64,000 nt of DNA from Arthrobacter jinronghuae. GTDB lineage: Bacteria; Actinomycetota; Actinomycetes; Actinomycetales; Micrococcaceae. Positions 1 to 8,270 of this stretch are shown one piece after another. The notes beneath the pieces were generated by a model. That model worked only from the letters and a program-made list of their open reading frames with translations, did not search any database and was not told the DNA's origin. Numbering within the stretch: the first letter of the stretch is position 1; each line of letters opens with the position of its first letter. The stretch covers positions 3,576,818 to 3,640,817 of the forward strand of contig NZ_CP104263.1 of NCBI RefSeq assembly GCF_025244825.1, given 5' to 3'. The translations under genes were made by a program, and so were the position numbers.

Positions 1-193
1 CGGCGAAGTACTCACCGGCGAATTCGGCGTTCTTGATCCAGGACAGGTTCACGTCCAGGGTGTCGTACTCCGCGTCCCCCGCGTCGGCGGATCCGCCACA
101 GGCGGTGACCATCAGAAGGCTGGACGCGGCAAGTGCGCCGAACAGGATTCGTGCGTTCGCGGCGCGTGTGCGCAGCCGGGGCAGGACGTTCAT
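1..193 (-). CDS. Substrate-binding lipoprotein of an ABC importer, NMT1/THI5-like (5' part only)
   Basis: Only the first 64 codons are in the window; the gene runs off the left edge. The protein starts MNVLPRLRTRAANARIL, has a hydrophobic segment and a lipobox ending VTAC at about residues 28-31, so it should be exported and lipid-anchored. The mature part reads LSWIKNAEFAGEYFA, the usual first strand of the NMT1/THI5-like and SsuA family of periplasmic-type binding proteins (pyrimidine precursors, nitrate, sulfonates). The ligand cannot be told from this fragment. No strong Shine-Dalgarno is visible before the ATG. The upstream region carries a tandem palindromic element at 271-305. Confidence 0.7.
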   Translation of the reverse strand, partial: MNVLPRLRTRAANARILFGALAASSLLMVTACGGSADAGDAEYDTLDVNLSWIKNAEFAGEYFA

Positions 194-270
194 GGGTACC
201 GCTTTCAGTAGGTGCGGGGTGATGAATCCCGAGCCTAGGAACGCTTTGTTTCTGCAACGGACACCCCCTG

Positions 271-305
271 TTACGGTGCGGTATCGGTCCGTTACGGTGC
301 CGTAA
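271..305. promoter_or_regulatory. Tandem operator-like element upstream of the binding-protein gene
   Basis: The 14-mer TTACGGTGCCGTAA at 292-305 is an inverted repeat (TTACGG, two bases, CCGTAA). A second, imperfect copy TTACGGTGCGGTAT lies at 271-284, exactly 21 bp (two helical turns) away. Such phasing is typical of two regulator dimers bound to one face. It lies about 80-110 bp before the lipoprotein start, just upstream of a possible minus-strand promoter (CCGTTG, 17 bp, TAGGCT). The regulator is unknown. Confidence 0.5.
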
Positions 306-343
306 ACTCCCTTTCCTGCGCTGGCTCCAAGGGGATCCCGGCG

Positions 344-1498
344 TTAGCCCAGCAGCTCGTCGACGTCGGCCCACACCTCTGCTGCCCGCACTTCCGCCAC
401 AAACGAGTCGTCATGTTCGCACCGCTCCGCCGTCCAGCCGACCTGCGTGACGTCGGCCTTGCAGGTGGGGCACTCCGACACCCAGGACATGTGCACCCGG
501 TGCCGGGTGCGGCCCATCGCCCCGGCGTTGACGACGTTGCCGAACCAGTAGATGCCCACCGTGGCGGCTCCAACCGCCTGCGCCAGGTGCCGGGGCCCGC
601 TGTCATTGCCCACCATCACCGCACTGGCCTGCAGCAGGGCTGCGAGCGTGCCGATGCCCAGTTCGCCGGCCAGCGAGCGGACGGGCACCTCGGGTCCGGC
701 CGCCGCGAGCGCCCGGTCCACAACCTCCTGCGCGAGGCCCCGGTCGGCGTCGTCGCCCACCACCACCACCTGGCAGCCCCGGGCGACGGCACGCACCGCC
801 ACCTCCGCGAAGCACGACGCCGGCCACCGCCGCCGCGGGTCCGTGGCCCCGGGATGCAGGCTCACCAGGTTCCGGTCCGGCAATAGCAGGGCCCGCGCCG
901 CTGCTGCCTCTTCAGGCAGGACGGGCAGCTGCGCGTCGAGGCTGACAGGGGCGGCTCCGGCGAGCCCGGCCACTTCCAGGGCCCGGAAGACCTCGTGCTG
1001 GTAGTAGATGTAGGGGATGTTCCGTTCCAGGGCGGCGGCATCGGGGGTGCGGGTCCCTACTGTGTGCCGTGCCCCCAGGCGGAGCAGGAAGGGGTTCGAG
1101 TTCCGGCCGCCGCCGTGCACCTGGACGGCCAGGTCGAACCGCTCCCGCTGCATCCGGGCCAGGAACGCCTCGACGGCCTCCGGGTCCTCCGGTCCGGAGG
1201 CAATGCCGGGGGCGGCTGGCAGGACCTCCACCCGCTGCACCGGTCCGGGCCGGTTCGCCAGGAGGGCGGCGTGCAGCGCAGTGCCAAGCAGTGTGATGGA
1301 TGCGGACGGATACGCGGCGGCGAGCGCTTCGACCGCAGGCAGGGCGAACATCAGGTCCCCCAGCCCTCCGCCGCGCAGCACGGCGATTTTCTCCACATTC
1401 GGAAAGGGCACGGCCAGGGGGCCGACCCCGCGGACAAGTCCCGGCCGGTCCCCCCGGGGCTGCAGCGGCCCGCACTGTTCCGTGGTCTTCTGCTTCAT
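344..1498 (-). CDS. Glycosyltransferase family 9 (heptosyltransferase-like)
   Basis: 384 residues. The N-terminus has the GT9 pattern (AVLRGGGLGDLMFALPAVEA, about residues 39-58) and the C-terminal half has the sugar-nucleotide binding segments (LVSLHPGA, VMVGNDSGPRHLAQAVG) of ADP-heptose:LPS heptosyltransferases. The start at 1498 is preferred over an ATG 27 codons upstream because AAAGGAAG lies 6-8 bases before it. It is divergent from the aldehyde dehydrogenase/hldE/GT2 operon, which supports transfer of an ADP-heptose-type sugar to an envelope glycan. The acceptor is unknown, since Gram-positives lack LPS. Confidence 0.8.
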   Translation of the reverse strand: MKQKTTEQCGPLQPRGDRPGLVRGVGPLAVPFPNVEKIAVLRGGGLGDLMFALPAVEALAAAYPSASITLLGTALHAALLANRPGPVQRVEVLPAAPGIASGPEDPEAVEAFLARMQRERFDLAVQVHGGGRNSNPFLLRLGARHTVGTRTPDAAALERNIPYIYYQHEVFRALEVAGLAGAAPVSLDAQLPVLPEEAAAARALLLPDRNLVSLHPGATDPRRRWPASCFAEVAVRAVARGCQVVVVGDDADRGLAQEVVDRALAAAGPEVPVRSLAGELGIGTLAALLQASAVMVGNDSGPRHLAQAVGAATVGIYWFGNVVNAGAMGRTRHRVHMSWVSECPTCKADVTQVGWTAERCEHDDSFVAEVRAAEVWADVDELLG

Positions 1499-1686
1499 TG
1501 GGCTTCCTTTCGCCGAGGACCCGCGCGCGCGGTCTGCCCCGTGGGCACTCACCATAGGTGCTGGCGACGCCGGACCCAAGGGAGGTGTTTACTCCAGGTG
1601 AGCCGGGCCCGCACCTGCTTGCCCCGCCTGTCTGAACCCGCCGGAAACGGGGTATGGGAGCTATACAACGCGCGAGAAGGAGCAGC

Positions 1687-3141
1687 ATGTCCACCACCAT
1701 TCAGCCGCCGGCTCCCCCGCCCGCTTCCCCGCCCGCTTCCCCGATGGACCCCAACGGTTCCCTCGAGCCGATCACCATTTTCGATCCGCGGGACGGAACC
1801 CTGGTGGGTCGGATGGAGCAGGACGGACGGGACGGCATCCGAGCCGCCGTGGCGGCAGCCCGCGGCGCCCTCCCCGGGTGGGCAGGCACCGACCCCGGCG
1901 AGCGGGGACGCCTCTTGCGCGCCGCTGCCGCTGCCCTGGAACTGCGGGCCGCCGAAATGGCCGCGTGGAACACCCGCGAGACCGGACGGCCGGAGACTGA
2001 GGCCCTTGCCGGGGTGCAGGCCGGGGTGGCCACGTTGGAGCAGTACGCCGAACTCGGTCCGGTGCACCGGGGGCACAGCCTCCGCGGTGCCGCACTGGCT
2101 GCGGATTACACGGTAACCGGGCCGCGCGGCGTCGCCGTTGTGCTGACCCCCTGGAACGACCCGGTGGCCGTGGCCGCCGGGTTGATCGGCGCGGCGCTGG
2201 CCACCGGGAACACGGTAATTGCCAAGCCCAGCGAGCGTTCGCCCCACACCGGGAAACTGCTCGGGGAAATCCTCGCCCCGGTGTTCCCCGCGGGTGTCCT
2301 GACAACACTCGCCGGCGGGGCGGATGTGGGTGCCCAGCTGAGCATGGAGGCAGGGGTGGACGTCCTGGCGCACGTGGGTTCCAGTGCAACCGGCGCGAGG
2401 ATTGCCCGGGCGGCTGCGCTGACGGGAGCCCACGTCATTCTTGAGAACGGCGGCAACGATCCGCTGCTGGTTGATGCGGATGTGGACCCGCGATGGGCGG
2501 CCGGACAGGCAGCTGTCGGGGCATTCAGCAACAGCGGCCAGATCTGTACCTCGGTGGAGCGCATCTACGTGCACCGGAACATCGCGGATGCGTTCTGCGC
2601 CGAGCTCATTGCCGAAGCGCGGCGACGTAATCGGGAGGGTGCGGTGGCGCCCCTTGTGGATGCCCGGCTCCGCGACACCGTGCACCAGCAGATAACCCAG
2701 GCGCTGGTCCGCGGCGCCACGATTGCGGAGGGCGGCGTGTTGCCGGAAGGACCCGGTGCCCACTACCCCGCGACCGTCCTGCTGAACTGTTCGGCCGGGA
2801 TGGAGGTCTTCGACGCCGAAACGTTCGGCCCCGTGGCCCCCATCCAGGTGGTGGACAGCTTCGACCACGGGCTCGCCCTGGCAGCTGCGGGGCCCTACGG
2901 ACTGGCCGCCACTGTCTTGACGGGCAGCATTGCTCACGTGCAGCAGGCAGTGGCGGCCCTGGACGTGGGCACCGTGAATATCAACGCCGTCTTCGGCGGC
3001 GCCCCGGGAGGCTCGGCGCAGCCCCGGCGCCGGAGCGGCCGCGGCTTTGGCTACGGCCCGGAACTCCTGGACGAGTTCTCCCTGGTAAAGGTGGTCCACG
3101 TCGGTTCCCCGGGCACCGCGGCACCGGGAATACCGGAGTGA
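1687..3141 (+). CDS. Aldehyde dehydrogenase family protein
   Basis: 484 residues, the normal ALDH length. Visible catalytic elements: Asn157 in TPWNDP, Glu253 in ILENGGNDPL and the nucleophile Cys287 in SNSGQICTSVER, so it should be an active NAD(P)-dependent dehydrogenase. The N-terminal 20 residues are Pro/Ala-rich. The ATG at 1687 is preceded by GAGAAGGAG, which decides the start over an ATG 11 codons upstream. Its stop overlaps the hldE start by 4 bp (GTGA), so the genes are co-transcribed. Its substrate cannot be told from sequence; its place in a heptose cluster suggests a sugar-derived aldehyde, which is inference. Confidence 0.9.
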   Translation: MSTTIQPPAPPPASPPASPMDPNGSLEPITIFDPRDGTLVGRMEQDGRDGIRAAVAAARGALPGWAGTDPGERGRLLRAAAAALELRAAEMAAWNTRETGRPETEALAGVQAGVATLEQYAELGPVHRGHSLRGAALAADYTVTGPRGVAVVLTPWNDPVAVAAGLIGAALATGNTVIAKPSERSPHTGKLLGEILAPVFPAGVLTTLAGGADVGAQLSMEAGVDVLAHVGSSATGARIARAAALTGAHVILENGGNDPLLVDADVDPRWAAGQAAVGAFSNSGQICTSVERIYVHRNIADAFCAELIAEARRRNREGAVAPLVDARLRDTVHQQITQALVRGATIAEGGVLPEGPGAHYPATVLLNCSAGMEVFDAETFGPVAPIQVVDSFDHGLALAAAGPYGLAATVLTGSIAHVQQAVAALDVGTVNINAVFGGAPGGSAQPRRRSGRGFGYGPELLDEFSLVKVVHVGSPGTAAPGIPE

Positions 3142-4706
3142 CGGACTTCCGGAACCCCGGGGAGGTTCGCAGCCTCGCGCCAGGGCTGCCTGACCGTCTC
3201 GCGGCAGCCTCCCTGCGCATAGCGGTCATCGGCGACGTGATGCTGGATGGCTGGTGGTCCGGGGTCACCGAACGGTTCTGCCGGGAGGCGCCGGCACCCG
3301 TGGTGGATGTGCAGCGGAAGGACTACGCACCCGGCGGTGCGGCAAACACCGCCATGAACCTGCAGGCCCTCGGTGCACGGGTGCGGCTTGGCGGACTGAC
3401 CGGCACCGACGCCGCCGGGGACCGGCTGCGCAGCATTCTGGCCGAGGCGGGCGTGGACCTGCGCGGGCTGGTGCAGCACCCCGATGCCGCGACCGCCACG
3501 AAGGACCGGATTGTCGCCGCGGAACAGGTACTGTTCCGGCTCGACGACGGCGGGCGGTTCCCGGCCGAGGCAGCAGAACTGCTGGCGGCCTCCGTGCCTG
3601 CATTGCTGGCGGACGCCGATGCATTGGTGGTCTGCGACTACGGCACCGGGCTGCTGCACGGCGCCGTCCGAGACGCCCTGGTGGCACTGCGCGGCGGTCG
3701 CCTCACCGTCGTGGATGCCCACGACGCCGCGGGCTGGGCCGCTCTGGCGCCCGACCTGGTCACACCGAATGCCGCCGAAGCCGCGCAACTGCTGGGCGGG
3801 ACAAAGCCGCTCGGGCCGGACCGTGCCGCAGCGGTTCGCACCTATGCACCGGACCTGCTGGCCGCCGCCGGTGCGGCAGCGGCAGCTGTCACCCTGGACC
3901 GCGACGGCGCGGCCGTGATCGGCGCCGACGGCGGGTTCCACCGCACCTGGGCGCGTCCCGCTGCCGAAAAACAGGCGTCGGGAGCAGGTGACACCTTCGT
4001 TGCCTGCCTGACACTGGCTCGTGCCGCAGGGCTGCCGCTGTCCACCGCTGCGGACCTGGCGCAGAACGCCGCCGATATTGTTGTCCAGCGGCCCGGGACC
4101 TCCGTGTGCAGCACCGCCGACCTGGAAAAGCATCTGGACGGCTTTGCCGACACGGCGCTCAGCCAGGCGGATCTCCTGGCCCGGACCGCCGTCGAACGGG
4201 CTGCCGGGCGCAGGATTGTCCTGACCAACGGCTGCTTCGACGTCCTGCACCGCGGGCATACCCGGTACCTGAACCAGGCCAAGCAGCTCGGTGACATCCT
4301 GGTGGTCGCCCTGAACAGCGACGCGTCCGCCCGCCGGCTGAAAGGACCGGGCCGTCCCATCAATCCCGTCCATGACCGGGCCGGGATCATCGCAGCGCTC
4401 AGCTGCGTGGACTACGTGACCGTGTTCGAGACGGACACCCCGATTCCGCTCATCCGGGAACTGCGGCCGGATATTTACGCCAAGGGCGGGGACTACTCCG
4501 CGCAGATGCTGGCGGAGACCCCGGTGGTGGAGGAGTGCGGCGGCCGGGTGCTGATCCTGGACTACGTCTCCGACCACTCCACCACTGCCTTGGTGTCCCG
4601 GATCCGGTCGGGCGGCACCGCGAATGATGCCGGGGAGACCGGCGGGAACCCTGCGGGCAGCGGCGGCATTGCCGCAGGCGGGAACAATCCCGGGGACCCG
4701 CCGTGA
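3138..4706 (+). CDS. hldE: Bifunctional heptose 7-phosphate kinase / heptose 1-phosphate adenylyltransferase
   Basis: 522 residues. Residues about 25-330 are a PfkB-type sugar kinase: GDVMLDGWW at 32-40, GGAANTAMNL at 66-75 and the anion-hole motif GAGDTF with catalytic Asp285. Residues about 350-490 are a nucleotidyltransferase of the RfaE/TagD type with GCFDVLH from 365 and HRGH at 371-374. This is the HldE fusion that makes ADP-D-glycero-beta-D-manno-heptose from heptose 7-phosphate, with a phosphatase step (GmhB) in between. The last 30 residues are Gly/Asn-rich low complexity. The start is a GTG that overlaps the preceding stop. GmhA and GmhB are not in the window. Confidence 0.9.
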   Translation: MTDFRNPGEVRSLAPGLPDRLAAASLRIAVIGDVMLDGWWSGVTERFCREAPAPVVDVQRKDYAPGGAANTAMNLQALGARVRLGGLTGTDAAGDRLRSILAEAGVDLRGLVQHPDAATATKDRIVAAEQVLFRLDDGGRFPAEAAELLAASVPALLADADALVVCDYGTGLLHGAVRDALVALRGGRLTVVDAHDAAGWAALAPDLVTPNAAEAAQLLGGTKPLGPDRAAAVRTYAPDLLAAAGAAAAAVTLDRDGAAVIGADGGFHRTWARPAAEKQASGAGDTFVACLTLARAAGLPLSTAADLAQNAADIVVQRPGTSVCSTADLEKHLDGFADTALSQADLLARTAVERAAGRRIVLTNGCFDVLHRGHTRYLNQAKQLGDILVVALNSDASARRLKGPGRPINPVHDRAGIIAALSCVDYVTVFETDTPIPLIRELRPDIYAKGGDYSAQMLAETPVVEECGGRVLILDYVSDHSTTALVSRIRSGGTANDAGETGGNPAGSGGIAAGGNNPGDPP

Positions 4707-5797
4707 CGCGCCGCTGGTCCGGGGACTGGGCCGGCCCGCCCGGTTCGGGCAGCGCGGCGGAGGTGGACGTGCTGATTCCGACCCGCAACCGGCCGGCCGA
4801 ACTCGCGGTCACCCTCGCGGGGCTGGCCGCGCAGGACGGGCCGGACTTCGCCGTCGTTATCAGCGACCAAAGTACCGATGTCCCGTCCTGGAACCATCCG
4901 GCCGCGGAAGCGATGGTCCGGGTCCTGGAGGCGCAGGGCCGTCCGGTCCGGCTCCTGAGGCACCTGCCGGCGCGGGGGCTGGCCGAACAGCGGCACTTCC
5001 TGCTGGGACAGTCCGGTGCTCCGCAGGTCCTGTTCCTGGACGACGACGTCTGGCTGGAACCGGACATGCTGGCCCGGCTGACGGCGGCCCTGGCGTCGTC
5101 CGGCGGCGGATTCGTGGGGGCGGCCGTGCAGGGACTGTCCTATCTCGCCGACCGGCGGCCTGAGGAACAGCAGCCGTTCGAGGTGTGGGAAAACGGACAG
5201 GTGCAGCCGGAACGGATTCGCCGCAGCCAGCCGGGCTTCTCGCGTTGGACCCTGCACAACGCGGCGAATCTGGCGCATGTGGCTTCCGGCCTCGGCATCC
5301 CGCCGGGAGAATGGCGGTTGTACCGGATCGCCTGGGTGGGGGCCTGCGTCCTCTATGACCGGCAGGCACTGCTTGAGTGCGGAGGCTTCGGATTCTGGGA
5401 CCAGCTGCCGCCCGGGCACGCCGGGGAGGACGTTGCAGCCCAGTGGCGGGTGATGGAAAGGTTCGGCGGCGCCGGGATGGTTCCCTCCGGTGCAGTCCAC
5501 CTGGAGTCACCGACCACGGTTACCGACCGGTCCGCTGACGCCGCCGAGCTCATCCTGGGCACCGCCGAGTACAACCCGTCCATCAGCAACCACAAAGGAG
5601 AACGCATGGCCGAGAAACCCAGCCCGATTGACGTGCAGAAAACCCTCGGAGGCCTGGACTATCCGGCCTCGAAGGAGGACATCGTGAAAAAGGCCGAGGG
5701 GGCGGGCGCCGAAGGCACCGTTCTGGAGGCGCTAAAGAACCTGCCGGAGCGCCAATACGACGCACCGACGGACATCAGCAAGGAGATTTTCGACTAG
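4703..5797 (+). CDS. Glycosyltransferase family 2, reading in frame into a DUF2795 domain
   Basis: The frame of 364 residues opens with a GTG overlapping the hldE stop. Residues 21-280 are a GT-A fold transferase: VDVLIPTRNR at 21-30 and the metal-binding acidic cluster FLDDD at 111-115. With no stop codon the frame continues through 302-364, which is a complete DUF2795 protein with its own ribosome binding site (next entry). The product could therefore be a GT2-DUF2795 fusion, or the upstream gene may have lost its stop. It is the last gene of the ALDH-hldE-GT2 operon and probably adds a sugar to the same glycan. Confidence 0.8.
   Translation: MTRRWSGDWAGPPGSGSAAEVDVLIPTRNRPAELAVTLAGLAAQDGPDFAVVISDQSTDVPSWNHPAAEAMVRVLEAQGRPVRLLRHLPARGLAEQRHFLLGQSGAPQVLFLDDDVWLEPDMLARLTAALASSGGGFVGAAVQGLSYLADRRPEEQQPFEVWENGQVQPERIRRSQPGFSRWTLHNAANLAHVASGLGIPPGEWRLYRIAWVGACVLYDRQALLECGGFGFWDQLPPGHAGEDVAAQWRVMERFGGAGMVPSGAVHLESPTTVTDRSADAAELILGTAEYNPSISNHKGERMAEKPSPIDVQKTLGGLDYPASKEDIVKKAEGAGAEGTVLEALKNLPERQYDAPTDISKEIFD
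5606..5797 (+). CDS. DUF2795 small protein nested in frame at the end of the GT2 gene
   Basis: 63 residues beginning MAEKPSPIDVQKTLGGLDYP, the size and start of stand-alone DUF2795 proteins of actinobacteria, which have no known role. The sequence AAAGGAG lies six bases before this ATG, a much better signal than expected inside a coding region. It is likely translated independently even if the longer fusion is also made. The frame relation to the GT2 gene is exact (903 bases from the GTG). Confidence 0.7.
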   Translation: MAEKPSPIDVQKTLGGLDYPASKEDIVKKAEGAGAEGTVLEALKNLPERQYDAPTDISKEIFD

Positions 5798-5806
5798 CCC
5801 GGCTGC

Positions 5807-6175
5807 TCAGGCGGTGGGATCCGTGGGCCGGGGAGACTCGTCGTCGTCCGTGTGAGCCGCGGGCGGGGTCGGCTTGCCGACGTTTCCCGCACCGCCCGGG
5901 ATGTTCGCCGAGCTGCGGTGGATGCCCGAACCCTGGCTGAGGTGCTCGGGGTTCGGCTTCTCCGTCATCAGCAGCAGCGAGGAAACCAGCAGCGACGCGA
6001 TAAACGCAATGCCGACGGCGATGAGCCCGAGGTCGAACCGCAGCTCCTGTTCCGCTCCCCCGGTGGCGAAGATCATGGTGGCAAGGCCCGCAATCAACGC
6101 CAGCACGGCAGAGAAAATCAGCGGTGCCTTTACGGAGTTCCGCCTCTGCGGTCCACCGGTTGAGCTGTTCGCCAC
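5807..6175 (-). CDS. Small two-pass membrane protein, unknown function
   Basis: 122 residues from the GTG at 6175. Two hydrophobic segments (about residues 18-37 and 50-70) are followed by a hydrophilic Pro/Asp-rich tail. The sequence AGGAGG lies 8 bases before this GTG but only 2 bases before an ATG at 6181, so the GTG is preferred. It is convergent with the GT2/DUF2795 gene, nine bases apart. I do not recognise the family. Confidence 0.65.
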   Translation of the reverse strand: MANSSTGGPQRRNSVKAPLIFSAVLALIAGLATMIFATGGAEQELRFDLGLIAVGIAFIASLLVSSLLLMTEKPNPEHLSQGSGIHRSSANIPGGAGNVGKPTPPAAHTDDDESPRPTDPTA

Positions 6176-6251
6176 GATCATTGCCTCCTGCTGCGTTGGG
6201 GTGGCGCGGATCGGTGCGTAAATGCACCGCGCGCGATACCTAGTTTACGGC

Positions 6252-6806
6252 CTATGCCTGCTCGTCCACGGCGGCGCGGGAATCATGCCGGGCGCCCAGC
6301 GCGGAAATGGCCACGATCACCGCAATGATGATCGCCGCGCCACCGGTCACGCCGAGCAGCGCCCGGACGCCCAGGTCGTAGACGAGCGGCACCAGGACGC
6401 CGGCCACGAGGGCGGCGGCACCAGTGATCAGCCAGTCACGGGCCGGCAGGAAGCCGGTGCGGTTCCGGACCCAGAGGGTGAGTTCCAGGATTCCCCCGAG
6501 AATGAGGGCCGCGGCGGCCGACACCCGGAATGCTTCGGCCGAGGCGAAGACCAGCGTGGCGGCACCGGCAAGAACATAGGCAGCGGCTTCAACGAGCAGG
6601 AAGGTCCGAACGTTGCCGTGTCCGCGGGCCGCGGTAAGCATGGGCCAGAGTGCGACGCCGGTGAGCAGCAGATACGTGCCGCCGGCAATCACCAGGACAG
6701 GCTCGGTGGGATCCTGCCAGAACACGGTCAGCACGCCGTAGACTGCTGCGACCATTGAACGGACCAGCATGGGTCCCCAAGGTGCTCCGGGATTGGATGC
6801 GCCCAC
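6252..6806 (-). CDS. Multi-pass membrane protein, unknown function
   Basis: 184 residues with about six hydrophobic segments arranged in pairs, which resembles HdeD/DUF308-type proteins, although no signature residue confirms that. GGAGG lies seven bases before the GTG start. The C-terminus is short and charged. It follows the MATE gene on the opposite side of a 59-bp gap and precedes the small membrane protein on the same strand, so it may share a transcript with it. Confidence 0.65.
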   Translation of the reverse strand: MGASNPGAPWGPMLVRSMVAAVYGVLTVFWQDPTEPVLVIAGGTYLLLTGVALWPMLTAARGHGNVRTFLLVEAAAYVLAGAATLVFASAEAFRVSAAAALILGGILELTLWVRNRTGFLPARDWLITGAAALVAGVLVPLVYDLGVRALLGVTGGAAIIIAVIVAISALGARHDSRAAVDEQA

Positions 6807-6865
6807 TGCAGAGCCTCCGCTTTCACTTTTACGTCATATCGGTGGCCGGTTGGCCACCGTCAAGC

Positions 6866-8224
6866 TTAGTCGCTCCCTGCACCGGACACGGCACCGGTCA
6901 CCATCCAGGCGTCCCGCCGGGTCCGCCAGGACAACGTGATTCCGCGTGCGCTCATATAGCCGAGGGCGAATGCCGCCCACAGCCACGCGATCCCTCCGGA
7001 ACCGGACAGGTCCGCAGCGTGCACCCAGATCAGCAGGGGCAGATAGGCGGCCAGGTTCAGCACGCCGGTGAGGGCCAGGTATCTGGCATCCCCCGCCCCG
7101 ATCAGCACTCCGTCCAGCACAAACACCAGCCCGCAGATCGGCTGGGACACCGCGAGGATCCACAGCCCGGCGGTCATGGCTTGCTGCACTCCGGCGTCGC
7201 CGGTGAAGAGCACGCCTGCCACCGGCGCCACCAGCGCCAGCAGCGCGCCGGTGATAACGCCGAAGCCCACACCCCACACAATCATCCGCCGGGTCAGTGC
7301 GCGGGCCGTCGCCGTATCTCCGGCACCCAGTTCCTTGCCGATCATTGCCTGCGCCGCGATGGCCAGCGCGTCCAGCGCGAACGCCAGGAAGGTAAACACG
7401 GTCATAACCAGCTGGTGGGCTGCGAGGGATTCCGGCCCCTGCGCGGTGGCTACCAGGACTGTGGCAAGCACCGCGGCACGCAGGCTCAGTGTCCGCAGCA
7501 TCAGCCACGAGCCGACGTGGGCGGTGGCCCGGATCCCCGCGACCGCGGGACGCAGGGGTACACCGTGGGAGCGTGCCATCCGCGCCACCGCGATCAGGTA
7601 GAACACCGCCATGCCCCACTGCGCGATGCTGGTGCCCAGGGCAGACCCCGCCACAGACAGGGAGAACCCGTAGACGAGCAGGTAATTCAGTCCGATGTTC
7701 ACGGCGAAGCCAGCCGTGGCGACCACCAGCGGGGTACGGGTGTCCTGCAGCCCGCGCAGTACCCCGGTGGCGGCCAGGACCACCAGCATCGCGGTCAGGC
7801 CCGGCATTGAAAAGCGCAGGTAGTCGACGGCGTAGCGGTGCACGTCACCGGTGGCACCCATGGCGCTGCACAGCTGTGGAGCGAACAGGTACCCCGCGGT
7901 CGAAAGCACCGCGCCCAACACGACGGCCAGGGCAATGCCGTCCCGTCCTGCCGCGAGCGCCTCAGGCTGCCGGTTGCCGCCGAGGTAGCGCGCCACCGTT
8001 CCGGTGGTGGAATAGGCCAGGAAAACCATCAGCCCGACGGCGGTCTGCAGCACCGTGGAGGCCAGGCCGACGCCGGCCAGCTGGGCCACGCCGAGGTGCC
8101 CGACGATCGCGGAATCCGCCAGCAGGAACAGGGGTTCGGCAATCAGCGCGCCCAGTGCCGGGAGGGCCAGGGCCAGGATCCGGCGGCTGAGCCGCCGGGA
8201 GGAAAGGTCCGCTTCGGTCTTCAC
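6866..8224 (-). CDS. MATE family efflux transporter (DinF-like)
   Basis: 452 residues with twelve predicted membrane helices in two repeats. The N-terminal ILALALPALGALIAEPLF and DSAIVGHLG are the typical first-helix motifs of the DinF branch of MATE exporters, which extrude cationic drugs or metabolites using a Na+ or H+ gradient. The open frame extends far upstream, but the family N-terminus fixes the start near the GTG at 8224; its ribosome site is close (GGAAGG directly before it), so the exact start is uncertain. Confidence 0.85.
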   Translation of the reverse strand: MKTEADLSSRRLSRRILALALPALGALIAEPLFLLADSAIVGHLGVAQLAGVGLASTVLQTAVGLMVFLAYSTTGTVARYLGGNRQPEALAAGRDGIALAVVLGAVLSTAGYLFAPQLCSAMGATGDVHRYAVDYLRFSMPGLTAMLVVLAATGVLRGLQDTRTPLVVATAGFAVNIGLNYLLVYGFSLSVAGSALGTSIAQWGMAVFYLIAVARMARSHGVPLRPAVAGIRATAHVGSWLMLRTLSLRAAVLATVLVATAQGPESLAAHQLVMTVFTFLAFALDALAIAAQAMIGKELGAGDTATARALTRRMIVWGVGFGVITGALLALVAPVAGVLFTGDAGVQQAMTAGLWILAVSQPICGLVFVLDGVLIGAGDARYLALTGVLNLAAYLPLLIWVHAADLSGSGGIAWLWAAFALGYMSARGITLSWRTRRDAWMVTGAVSGAGSD

Positions 8225-8270
8225 ACCTTCCAGCCTACGTTTTGCGCAGGCCCCGCATCGAAAGCGGGCG

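Noticed and set aside
194..343. TPP riboswitch before the NMT1/THI5-like lipoprotein gene
   Set aside because: No CTGAGA or ACCTGATCTGG elements are present on the minus strand.
1549..4577. Long minus-strand open frames opposite the aldehyde dehydrogenase and hldE genes
   Set aside because: They are high-GC antisense shadows of genes with clear family motifs; no motif is visible in them.
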